Part shown: positions 1-5,643 of the stretch, one piece after another
Layout of the letters: each line of letters starts with the position of its first letter
Position numbering within the stretch: position 1 is the first letter of the stretch
Source of the DNA: Zoogloeaceae bacterium
Lineage (GTDB): Bacteria; Pseudomonadota; Gammaproteobacteria; Burkholderiales; Rhodocyclaceae
Reading direction: 5' to 3'
Assembly (NCBI GenBank): GCA_031274855.1
Contig: JAISPO010000088.1
Span: 1-8,855 of the forward strand
DNA length: 8,855 nucleotides
Position numbers and translations under genes: made by a program
Notes under the pieces: generated by a model
Database searches by the model: none
What the model was told of the DNA's origin: nothing
Seen by the model: the letters and a program-made list of their open reading frames with translations, nothing else

Positions 1-16
1 ACGCGTTACTTCACTT

Positions 17-119
17 CGTCATTTCCGCGAAAGCGGAAATCCAAGGACGTTGCTCTTGCTTTGCAAGGCACGAAAAACAAAAGTCCTTGGATTCCCGCCA
101 AAAACACGCGGGAATGACG
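17..119. repeat. Imperfect inverted repeat with nested hairpins (REP/dRS3-like intergenic element)
   Basis: The left arm (17-48) and right arm (83-119) are inverted copies. Outside a small internal loop, 26 of 28 positions match. Each arm also folds on its own: 21-28 pairs with 33-40 around a GAAA loop, and 91-98 pairs with 108-115 around a 9-nt loop. The 34-nt spacer holds a small hairpin (55-59 with 63-67). The ATTCCC...GGGAAT core resembles dispersed intergenic repeats such as Neisseria dRS3, but that is a resemblance only. It begins about 80 nt beyond the rng stop. It has no U-tract on the minus strand, so it is not a classical intrinsic terminator, though it could protect the 3' end of the operon mRNA. 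The rest of 1-196 shows no gene. Confidence 0.8.
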
Positions 120-137
120 GGGGGGCGCGGGAATGAC
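107..137 (+). repeat. Short direct repeat of the inverted-repeat end, flanking a G7 run
   Basis: The 12-mer CGCGGGAATGAC occurs at 107-118, where it forms the outer end of the inverted repeat, and again at 126-137. A run of seven G (119-125) lies between the copies. The second copy is probably a truncated remnant of a neighbouring repeat unit or the product of a small slippage duplication. No function is evident. Confidence 0.7.
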
Positions 138-196
138 AGGCAGGTTCACGCTGGCGGTGGGTTTTATTGGCTGCGGCGGAATTTCAACGTGTCGCT

Positions 197-1660
197 TTAC
201 AGCAGGACGATGTCGAACTGTTCCTGCGTGTAACCCGGTTCAGCGTGGAGCGAAACCGGTTTTCCGATGAAATCGGAGAGCATGGCAATCGCCTGGGATT
301 CTTCGTCGAGGAACAGGTCGATGACCGCGGGGGAGGCGAGCAGCCGGAATTCGCGGGCGTCGAACTGACGCGCTTCGCGCAGCAGTTCGCGCAGGATTTC
401 GTAAGCGATTGTGCGCGCAGTTTTGACCTCGCCACGGCCGCCGCAGGTCGGGCAGGATTCGCACAGGACATGGGCCAGCGATTCGCGCGTGCGCTTGCGG
501 GTCATTTCGACCAGACCCAACTGGGTAAAGCCGCTGACGGTGACGCGGGTGTGGTCACGCGCCAGCGCCTTGTTGAATTCCGTCAGTACGGCGTCGCGAT
601 GCTCGGTCGACTCCATGTCGATGAAGTCGACAATGATAATGCCGCCCAGATTGCGCAGGCGCAGTTGGCGGGCGATGGTCTGCGCCGCTTCGAGATTGGT
701 TTTGAAAACGGTGTCATCGAAATTGCGCAGGCCGACAAAGCCGCCGGTGTTGACGTCAATGGTCGTCATCGCTTCGGTCTGGTCGATGATCAAATAGCCG
801 CCCGACTTGAGTTCGACGCGGCGGGCCAGTGCCCGCTGAATTTCCTCTTCCACGCCGTTGAGGTCGAACAGCGGGCGTTCGCCCGTGTAGTGCGCCAGCA
901 GCGGCGACAGTTGCGGCATGTACTCGCGGGCGAAGCCGGATAGCTTCTGGAAGTTCTCGCGCGAGTCGATCAAAATGCGCTGGGTGCCGTGGCTGACCAG
1001 ATCGCGCAGCACGCGCTGGGCCAGCGTCAGGTCGTGATGCAGCATGACCGGCGCTTGAGCGCCGGTGCTGCGCTCATGAATTTCCGACCAGAGCCGCCGC
1101 AAATAGGCGATGTCGGTTGCCAGCTCGCTCTCGCTGGCGCTTTCGGCCACGGTGCGAGCGATGTAGCCGCCCGCTTCGTCCGGCGGCAAGAGGCTGTAAA
1201 TGCGCGCGCGCAACTGCTCACGCGCCTCATCGCCCTCAATCCGTTGCGAAATGCCGATGTGCCGCTCCTGCGGCAGATAAACGAGCAGGCGGCCCGCCAG
1301 CGAAATCTGGGTGGACAGACGCGCGCCCTTGGTGCCGATCGGATCCTTCAATACCTGCACCATCAACTGCTGGCCTTCGTTGAGAAGGCGCTCGATGGTC
1401 AGTTTCAGACTGTCGTTGCCGTTGGCGGACTTCTGGTTCCAGATATCGCCGACATGCAGGAAGGCCGTGCGTTCGAGGCCGATGTCGATGAAGGCCGACT
1501 GCATTCCGGGCAGCACGCGCACGACCCTGCCAAGGTAAATGTTGCCGACAATACCGCGCCCATTGGTGCGCTCAATGTGCAGTTCCTGGACGACGCCCTG
1601 CTGGAGCAGCGCGACGCGCGTTTCCTGCGGGGTGAAGTTAATCAGAAACTCTTCGCTCAT
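197..1660 (-). CDS. rng: Ribonuclease G
   Basis: This is a 487-aa endoribonuclease of the RNase E/G family, almost the same length as the E. coli enzyme. RNase G cuts single-stranded AU-rich RNA, matures the 5' end of 16S rRNA and takes part in mRNA turnover in the cytoplasm. An S1 RNA-binding domain covers about residues 36-125 (GNIYLGRV at 39-46). The catalytic DNase I-like region has metal-binding Asp302 (TTIDVNTGG) and Asp345 (IIIVDFIDM). The zinc-link motif CPTC lies at 403-406. These match RNase E D303, D346, C404 and C407 with an offset of one. There is no long acidic C-terminal scaffold region, which separates it from RNase E. The ATG at 1658-1660 overlaps the maf stop as ATGA. No Shine-Dalgarno sequence precedes it, so translation is probably coupled to maf. 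The frame stays open for 82 codons upstream, but that part is maf in another frame. It is the last gene of the operon. Confidence 0.97.
   Translation of the reverse strand: MSEEFLINFTPQETRVALLQQGVVQELHIERTNGRGIVGNIYLGRVVRVLPGMQSAFIDIGLERTAFLHVGDIWNQKSANGNDSLKLTIERLLNEGQQLMVQVLKDPIGTKGARLSTQISLAGRLLVYLPQERHIGISQRIEGDEAREQLRARIYSLLPPDEAGGYIARTVAESASESELATDIAYLRRLWSEIHERSTGAQAPVMLHHDLTLAQRVLRDLVSHGTQRILIDSRENFQKLSGFAREYMPQLSPLLAHYTGERPLFDLNGVEEEIQRALARRVELKSGGYLIIDQTEAMTTIDVNTGGFVGLRNFDDTVFKTNLEAAQTIARQLRLRNLGGIIIVDFIDMESTEHRDAVLTEFNKALARDHTRVTVSGFTQLGLVEMTRKRTRESLAHVLCESCPTCGGRGEVKTARTIAYEILRELLREARQFDAREFRLLASPAVIDLFLDEESQAIAMLSDFIGKPVSLHAEPGYTQEQFDIVLL
1047..1066. repeat. Perfect 9-bp inverted repeat inside rng
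   Basis: ACCGGCGCT at 1047-1055 is followed by TG and then its exact reverse complement at 1058-1066. In rng mRNA it would form a GC-rich stem of at least 8 bp with a 4-nt loop. It encodes the region around residues 199-205 (TGAQAPV), between better-conserved parts of RNase G. It may be chance in GC-rich DNA, or a local mRNA structure. There is no U-tract. Confidence 0.5.
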
Positions 1661-2286
1661 AGCGGATAGCCGAACTGTCTCAACAGGAGTGTCGTCTCGC
1701 ACAGCGGCAGGCCGACGATGCCGGAGTGCGAGCCGCGGATCGCCGTCACGAACATTGCGGCGCGACCCTGAATGCCGTAAGCGCCAGCCTTGTCCATGGG
1801 TTCGCCGGTGTGCACATAACGCAGAATTTCGTCTTCCCGAAGCATCCTGAAGCGGACTTCGCTGACCGACAGCACATGTTCGACGCGAGGTTCGCCCTGC
1901 TGCCAAACGGCGACTGCCACAGCCGTCAAGACGGAATGAGCGCGTCCCGACAGGCGGCGCAAAATGGCAATCGCCTCCGTTTCGTCACGCGGTTTGCCGA
2001 TGATTTCGCCTTCGAGGTCGAGGGTGGTATCCGCCGCCAGCACCGGACGCGCAATCAGCCCGCGTTCCTTGATGAGCTTCAGGCCATGAGCCGCCTTGGC
2101 GTGCGCCACCCGGCAAACGTAGGCATCGGGCGCTTCGCCCGGGATGACCTCCTCCAGCGTTTCGGGATCATGCCGGGGATCGCCGCGAAACAACAGCACA
2201 TCGAACTGAACGCCGATCTGCGTCAGCAGCTCGCGGCGGCGCGGGCTTTGGGAGGCAAGATAAATGCGGGGGGGCAGGCTATTCAT
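1657..2286 (-). CDS. maf: Maf family nucleotide pyrophosphatase (YhdE-type, dTTP/UTP)
   Basis: This 209-aa Maf/HAM1-like protein hydrolyses nucleoside triphosphates to monophosphates and pyrophosphate, which clears modified or excess pyrimidine nucleotides. The N-terminal signature S-x-SPRR is at 12-17. The catalytic Asp is expected at 86 (AADT), followed by GKPRD at 97-101. The segment DKAGAYGIQG (165-174) and the stretch around GLPLCET (192-198) are characteristic of the YhdE (Maf-1) subgroup, which prefers dTTP and UTP; the exact substrate range is inferred from this subgroup. Length is normal. Its ATG at 2284-2286 overlaps the rlmH TGA as ATGA, and its own TGA overlaps the rng ATG in the same way. 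No Shine-Dalgarno sequence is visible upstream, which suggests translation coupled to rlmH. Confidence 0.95.
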   Translation of the reverse strand: MNSLPPRIYLASQSPRRRELLTQIGVQFDVLLFRGDPRHDPETLEEVIPGEAPDAYVCRVAHAKAAHGLKLIKERGLIARPVLAADTTLDLEGEIIGKPRDETEAIAILRRLSGRAHSVLTAVAVAVWQQGEPRVEHVLSVSEVRFRMLREDEILRYVHTGEPMDKAGAYGIQGRAAMFVTAIRGSHSGIVGLPLCETTLLLRQFGYPL

Positions 2287-2753
2287 TCGCGGTGATAAGG
2301 GTGGCCTCTGAGCAGACTGCTGGCGCGGTAGAGCGCTTCGGCAAGGATAACGCGTACCATGCCGTGCGGCAAGGTGAGGGCAGATAAACGCAGCGTTTCA
2401 TGGGCCGACTTTTTGAACGCGGCATCAAGGCCATCCGGCCCGCCGATGATGAAGGCCACATCCCTGCCCTCCTGCGCCCAAGCAGCCATACGCTGCGCCA
2501 GCTCGCCGGTGGTGATGTCGCCGCCGCGCTCGTCAAGCACCACGCGACGGCACTGCGGCGGCAAGGCAGCGCGCAGGCGCTCGGCCTCGGCTGCCAGCAA
2601 CGCGGCTACCGGCTTGCCGGAGGCGCGCGGTTCGGCTTTGACGGCCAGCAGCTCAATGGGCGCTTCGCGCGGCATACGCTTGGCGTACTCGGCAAAACCG
2701 GCGTCCACCCAATCAGGCATCCGGTGACCGACAGCCGCGACCAGCAGTTTCAT
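2283..2753 (-). CDS. rlmH: 23S rRNA (pseudouridine-1915-N3)-methyltransferase RlmH
   Basis: This 156-aa SPOUT-class methyltransferase uses S-adenosylmethionine to methylate pseudouridine 1915 in helix 69 of 23S rRNA, a late step on assembled 70S ribosomes. The SAM-binding knot loop is visible as FIIGGPDG (101-108). The C-terminus carries the ALTLPHGMVRV stretch (125-135), the EALYRA segment (139-144) and the invariant ending HPYHRE (151-156), all close to E. coli RlmH (155 aa). The chosen start MKLLVAAVGHRMPDW is the family's normal N-terminus. The frame is open 43 codons further upstream, but that part overlaps rsfS and lacks family similarity. The ATG overlaps the rsfS TGA, and the gene ends by overlapping the maf ATG. 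The bases before the ATG (GGCGGG directly adjacent) are too close to act as a good ribosome-binding site. Confidence 0.97.
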   Translation of the reverse strand: MKLLVAAVGHRMPDWVDAGFAEYAKRMPREAPIELLAVKAEPRASGKPVAALLAAEAERLRAALPPQCRRVVLDERGGDITTGELAQRMAAWAQEGRDVAFIIGGPDGLDAAFKKSAHETLRLSALTLPHGMVRVILAEALYRASSLLRGHPYHRE

Positions 2754-3109
2754 CCCGCCAGCCCGTCGCTGACGCCCGCCCGCTTTGGCTTCACCTGCCA
2801 AAGCTCCTCCAGGTTGTAGTAGTTGCGCACGGCGGGCTGCATGACATGGACGACGATGCCGCCGAGGTCGACCAGCACCCATTCGCCGCTGTCCTCGCCT
2901 TCGACGCCAATGAGTTCGCCACCCGCTTCTTCAACCTTCTCGCGCACGTTGCGGGCCAGCGCCTTGACCTGTCGCGTCGAATCGGCGCAGGCAATGATGA
3001 TGCGATCAAACAGGGCGGTCAGTTTGCTGGTGTTGATGACTTCAATATCACGCCCCTTGATGTCCTCAAGGGCGGCGATGGCGATGCGCTGGAGCTTGGC
3101 GGTTTGCAT
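2750..3109 (-). CDS. rsfS: Ribosome silencing factor RsfS
   Basis: This 119-aa RsfS/YbeB (Iojap/DUF143) protein binds ribosomal protein L14 on the 50S subunit and blocks joining with 30S, which slows translation in stationary phase or starvation. Family features are the N-terminal helix ending in ALEDIKGRDIEVI (13-25), a segment around ADSTRQVKALA (42-52), the core WVLVDLGGIVVHVM (77-90) and RNYYNLEELW (95-104). The C-terminal extension after residue 105 is short and not conserved. The chosen ATG at 3107-3109 gives the usual N-terminus; the frame stays open far upstream, but only as an out-of-frame reading of nadD. The nadD stop lies 2 nt upstream. There is no Shine-Dalgarno motif, so ribosomes probably re-initiate after nadD. 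The nadD-rsfS pairing is widely conserved in bacteria. Confidence 0.96.
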   Translation of the reverse strand: MQTAKLQRIAIAALEDIKGRDIEVINTSKLTALFDRIIIACADSTRQVKALARNVREKVEEAGGELIGVEGEDSGEWVLVDLGGIVVHVMQPAVRNYYNLEELWQVKPKRAGVSDGLAG

Positions 3110-3111
3110 TG

Positions 3112-3786
3112 TCAGTTCGAGTAAAGATGATGGCGGTGAATATAGTCGAGAACCGGCGCGGGCAGCAATGTGTCTGCCGCCGTGCCCTGTCTCAGTTTGG
3201 CGCGAACCTCGGTGGCGGAAACCGTGCCTGCCGAGAGCGGGAAATCGACAATGACGCCTGCCGCTGTCTGGGTTAATGCAGCGGGCGGGCCGTGCCGACG
3301 CTGGAATTCTTCGGCCAGTTCGGCAGGCATGGCGGCTGGCGTCAACGGAAAAGTTGGCCGCGACGCGATGCCGATGTGAGCGAGCCGGAACAACTCGCGC
3401 CAGCGGTGCCAGCCGGTCAGCATCAGGAAAGCGTCGGCCCCCATGAGCAGGACGAGAGGGCGGCGGTCGCCCAGATCGCGGCGCAGCCGCTCGAGCATGG
3501 GTACGGTGTAGCCGGGCGTCGCGTTGAGAATTTCGGCATCGTCGACGCGAAACCGCGGATGACCGGCGGTCGCCAGACTCACCATCGCCAGACGGTGTTC
3601 CGGCGCGGCCAGCGGCGCGGCGCGATGATGCGGCTGGCCTGCCGGAATCCACAACACTTCGGCAAGGCCGAGCTGCCGCAGCGCTTCTTCGGCGAGGCGC
3701 AGGTGGGCGGTATGGACCGGATCGAAGGTGCCGCCGAGAAGGCCGATGGGCTGATTAATCACCGTCAGCTTTGCCGTGAAAGACAT
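3112..3786 (-). CDS. nadD: Nicotinate-nucleotide adenylyltransferase NadD
   Basis: This 224-aa enzyme transfers AMP from ATP to nicotinate mononucleotide, giving deamido-NAD, the precursor step shared by de novo and salvage NAD synthesis. The nucleotidyltransferase signature GGTFDPVHTAHL is at 18-29, and the second ATP-binding motif appears as SATEVR (190-195). Other conserved stretches are LWIPAGQPHHR (45-55), MGADAF (115-120) and GWHRWREL (125-132). The start is uncertain. The ATG at 3784-3786 overlaps the upstream membrane-protein gene by 32 nt and has an AGG directly adjacent to it, too close for a normal ribosome-binding site. A GTG at 3760-3762 would give a 216-aa protein beginning just before QPIGLLGG, nearer the usual NadD N-terminus, with an 8-nt overlap. 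I list the longer form. The function is certain, the exact start is not. Confidence 0.94.
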   Translation of the reverse strand: MSFTAKLTVINQPIGLLGGTFDPVHTAHLRLAEEALRQLGLAEVLWIPAGQPHHRAAPLAAPEHRLAMVSLATAGHPRFRVDDAEILNATPGYTVPMLERLRRDLGDRRPLVLLMGADAFLMLTGWHRWRELFRLAHIGIASRPTFPLTPAAMPAELAEEFQRRHGPPAALTQTAAGVIVDFPLSAGTVSATEVRAKLRQGTAADTLLPAPVLDYIHRHHLYSN

Positions 3787-4498
3787 CCTGATAGCTGACG
3801 AAAACGCTGGTCATAATGACCGGGGCGATGACGAATAGCAAAATCAGCCTGAGGAGGAGCGCAAGAAGGTCGAACGCCACATCGGAAATGGCGTTGGCCG
3901 CGATCAGGAGCAGGCTTGGGGCAAGGACGCCGATCAGGCCGGTCACCAGCGCATAGACGGCGAAGGCGCGCCAGTTGCGCACGCTGGCCATAAAGCTGAA
4001 AAACACCGCCTTCATCGGCGCGATCTCATCCCACGCCGTGAGCAGAGGCGCGAACCAGAAAGCCGCGATAACCGGCAGGGCAATAATCAACACCTGCGCG
4101 AGTATTTTCAGCCTTGCCTCATCGGATTCGGGCAGCGCCGCTGGACTGTCCGCGATGATCGAACTGATGAGCAGAATGAGCAAGGAGCCGAGCAAATGCA
4201 GTCCGCCCAGGCGGATCAGCTCAACGCGCCGCTGCTGAATACCGTAAGTGAGCGCAACCGCGCCGATGCCGCCGCCCCGCTGAACGACGCGGCAGCCGTT
4301 GGCCAGAATCACGACCAGCATGGGCAAGGCGAGCGGCATCAGGAAAGGGCCGACAACAGGCACCAAGTTGACCGCGATGACCACGAACAAATAGGCCATC
4401 GCCAATCCGGTAATCAGCGGCGGATTGCGGCGGAAAATCCTGAAACTGGCGATCAGCCACAGAAGGCCGTGGCGAGCGGGAAGACGGCGGGCCTGCAT
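3755..4498 (-). CDS. BPSS1780-type integral membrane protein, copy 1
   Basis: This 247-aa protein is dominated by hydrophobic segments at about 28-48, 51-69, 94-115, 131-150, 177-201 and 209-233, so about six membrane spans are expected in the inner membrane. It looks like the uncharacterised BPSS1780 family. The marks are a W-L-x-x-x-F-x-x-F start after a short basic N-terminus (14-22), GCR at 68-70, WFAPLLT at 148-154 and a C-terminal YQDVF at 236-240. The next gene upstream shares these marks, so the two are tandem paralogues. I chose the ATG at 4496-4498, 4 nt after the upstream TAG. An ATG at 4543 would add 15 residues and overlap the upstream gene by 41 nt. Neither has a Shine-Dalgarno sequence. 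No catalytic motif is visible and the function is unknown. Confidence 0.8.
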   Translation of the reverse strand: MQARRLPARHGLLWLIASFRIFRRNPPLITGLAMAYLFVVIAVNLVPVVGPFLMPLALPMLVVILANGCRVVQRGGGIGAVALTYGIQQRRVELIRLGGLHLLGSLLILLISSIIADSPAALPESDEARLKILAQVLIIALPVIAAFWFAPLLTAWDEIAPMKAVFFSFMASVRNWRAFAVYALVTGLIGVLAPSLLLIAANAISDVAFDLLALLLRLILLFVIAPVIMTSVFVSYQDVFHGKADGD

Positions 4499-4502
4499 CG
4501 CG

Positions 4503-5261
4503 CTATTCAAAGATGTCCTGATAGGCGGCGTAATGGGCGCCATAGAGCACCGGCATCAATATCAGCCAGCCGAGAAACGCCGGTATCGTGGCAACAAAAC
4601 CAAGTACCAGCAGGATGACGCCATACACCAGAAACGGCAGGATGTTCTTCAGCGAACCGGCGAAACTGGCTTTCATCGCGGCAAGCGGTTCCATGTTGCC
4701 GAACGTCACGAGCGGCGGCGCAAACCACATCGCCATGAAAAGAGGCAAAAACAACGCCAGCATGAAAAGCGCCACGGCGAGCATCATGAGGATGGCGAAA
4801 ATGCCCAATCCCGCGGTGGCCTCGTGGTTGCCGGTAAAGAGAACGGCGGCCAGCGCGGAACCGCCAACCAAGAACATCAGGAATCCCCCAATCATCATGA
4901 TGGCGACTGCGCCGATGGTGTACCAGACGCCGACCATGAGCAAGCCGTTGGCATTCTGTTTGAAACCGGCAAAAAGATGTTCGAAAGTCAGTTCCTTGCC
5001 CTGCTGCAATGAACGGCAACCGATCAGCAATCCAGCCATCAGCGCGGGCATGGCCAGGTTCAGGCACAACTGGCCGATGAATGGCACGAAGCTGAGGATG
5101 ATGGTAATGGCAAGCAGCGCCACGGACAGGCCGATCCAGATGCCCGGATTTTTCATGAAATAAGCCCAGCCCTGCTTCAGCCATTCAATGGGCTGCCCCA
5201 TGCCGACAGCTTTTGCCGCGCCGGTGAGCGTGCTTGTGTTCGAGCCTGCTTCGTCAGTCAT
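4503..5261 (-). CDS. BPSS1780-type integral membrane protein, copy 2
   Basis: This 252-aa protein has a polar N-terminal tail of about 25 residues and then hydrophobic segments at about 41-62, 65-81, 106-142, 151-178 and 206-240, giving five to seven membrane spans. It shares with the downstream paralogue an amphipathic W-L...F...NP segment (27-39), GCR followed by QxG (81-88), WFAPPLVTF (179-187), the AMKASFAGSLKN stretch (195-206) and a terminal YQDIFE. Methionine content is high in the spans (MMLAVALFML). The start is well supported: AGGAG lies 6 nt before the ATG. It follows the DUF2782 gene after 20 nt and its TAG precedes copy 1 by 4 nt. Its role is unknown; co-transcription suggests the two proteins could work together, perhaps as a heteromer, which is inference. 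Confidence 0.82.
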   Translation of the reverse strand: MTDEAGSNTSTLTGAAKAVGMGQPIEWLKQGWAYFMKNPGIWIGLSVALLAITIILSFVPFIGQLCLNLAMPALMAGLLIGCRSLQQGKELTFEHLFAGFKQNANGLLMVGVWYTIGAVAIMMIGGFLMFLVGGSALAAVLFTGNHEATAGLGIFAILMMLAVALFMLALFLPLFMAMWFAPPLVTFGNMEPLAAMKASFAGSLKNILPFLVYGVILLVLGFVATIPAFLGWLILMPVLYGAHYAAYQDIFE

Positions 5262-5267
5262 GATGTT

Positions 5268-5272
5268 CTCCT
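5268..5272 (-). promoter_or_regulatory. Strong Shine-Dalgarno of membrane protein copy 2
   Basis: AGGAG on the minus strand stands 6 nt before the ATG at 5259-5261, in the 20-nt gap after the DUF2782 stop. It fixes this start. It is the last clear ribosome-binding site in the operon: the genes downstream lack a comparable motif. Confidence 0.85.
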
Positions 5273-5281
5273 GTCAGTGCG

Positions 5282-5620
5282 TCAAAACGACATAATCACC
5301 CACATCGGCACGCTGACCTTGCCGCTCAAATCGTCCTGCCGCAGCCACTTTCCGTCCCCTTTGTTGTTGACCAGATAATAGGGTTTGCCATGCGGCGGGG
5401 TGACTTTCATCATGTAGAGCTGACCATTGATGCGGTATTCCTCAACCGTGTCCTCACCGCGTTTGATAATCGTGACTTCGGGTTCCGGCACGTTGTCGAC
5501 CATCGGGGGCGGCGGCGGCACTTCAGGCAGCGGCTGCAAATCAGAGGGAGCCTTCTGGGCAAAGGCGGGCGAGCCTGCGAACAGGGCAAGCGTTACGGAA
5601 AGCAGGAATCGGCGGCGCAT
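5282..5620 (-). CDS. Secreted DUF2782 domain protein
   Basis: This 112-aa protein has a Sec signal peptide: three arginines, a hydrophobic stretch of about residues 5-16 and a likely cleavage after AFA (19-21). The mature part starts with a proline-rich linker (PPPPP at 35-39). A small conserved domain follows, with VTIIKRGEDTVEEYR at about 49-63, MMKVTPPHGKPYY at about 70-82 and a C-terminal block ending VPMWVIMSF. This fits DUF2782, a family of small periplasmic or envelope proteins often found near polA in betaproteobacteria. Its molecular function is unknown. The ATG at 5618-5620 is preferred because GAGG lies 9 nt upstream; a TTG five codons earlier overlaps that site and is unlikely. 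It lies 23 nt after the LOG-family gene and 20 nt before a membrane-protein gene. Confidence 0.82.
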   Translation of the reverse strand: MRRRFLLSVTLALFAGSPAFAQKAPSDLQPLPEVPPPPPMVDNVPEPEVTIIKRGEDTVEEYRINGQLYMMKVTPPHGKPYYLVNNKGDGKWLRQDDLSGKVSVPMWVIMSF

Positions 5621-5629
5621 ATCAAGTGT

Positions 5630-5633
5630 CCTC
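5630..5633 (-). promoter_or_regulatory. Shine-Dalgarno deciding the DUF2782 start
   Basis: GAGG (within TTGAGGAC on the minus strand) lies 9 nt before the ATG at 5618-5620. It supports that ATG over the in-frame TTG at 5633-5635, which overlaps the motif itself. Confidence 0.65.
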
Positions 5634-5643
5634 AACAGGGATT

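Noticed and set aside
17..119. The inverted repeat as an intrinsic terminator for rng
   Set aside because: No U-rich tract follows the stem on either strand, and the 34-nt spacer and internal hairpins are not typical of intrinsic terminators.
167..1669. Long plus-strand open frames (167-943 and 989-1669) opposite rng
   Set aside because: They are exact antisense shadows of a gene with unmistakable RNase G motifs. They have low-complexity Ala/Arg/Gln/Asp composition and no recognisable domain. Such frames are common opposite GC-rich genes.
1661..1906. 82-codon upstream extension of the rng reading frame
   Set aside because: It lies inside maf in another frame, is arginine-rich and has no similarity to RNase G. 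The ATG at 1658-1660 gives the normal N-terminus and an ATGA overlap.
3110..3652. Long upstream extension of the rsfS frame
   Set aside because: It is an out-of-frame reading of nadD with arginine/alanine-rich content. The ATG at 3107-3109 gives the standard RsfS N-terminus.
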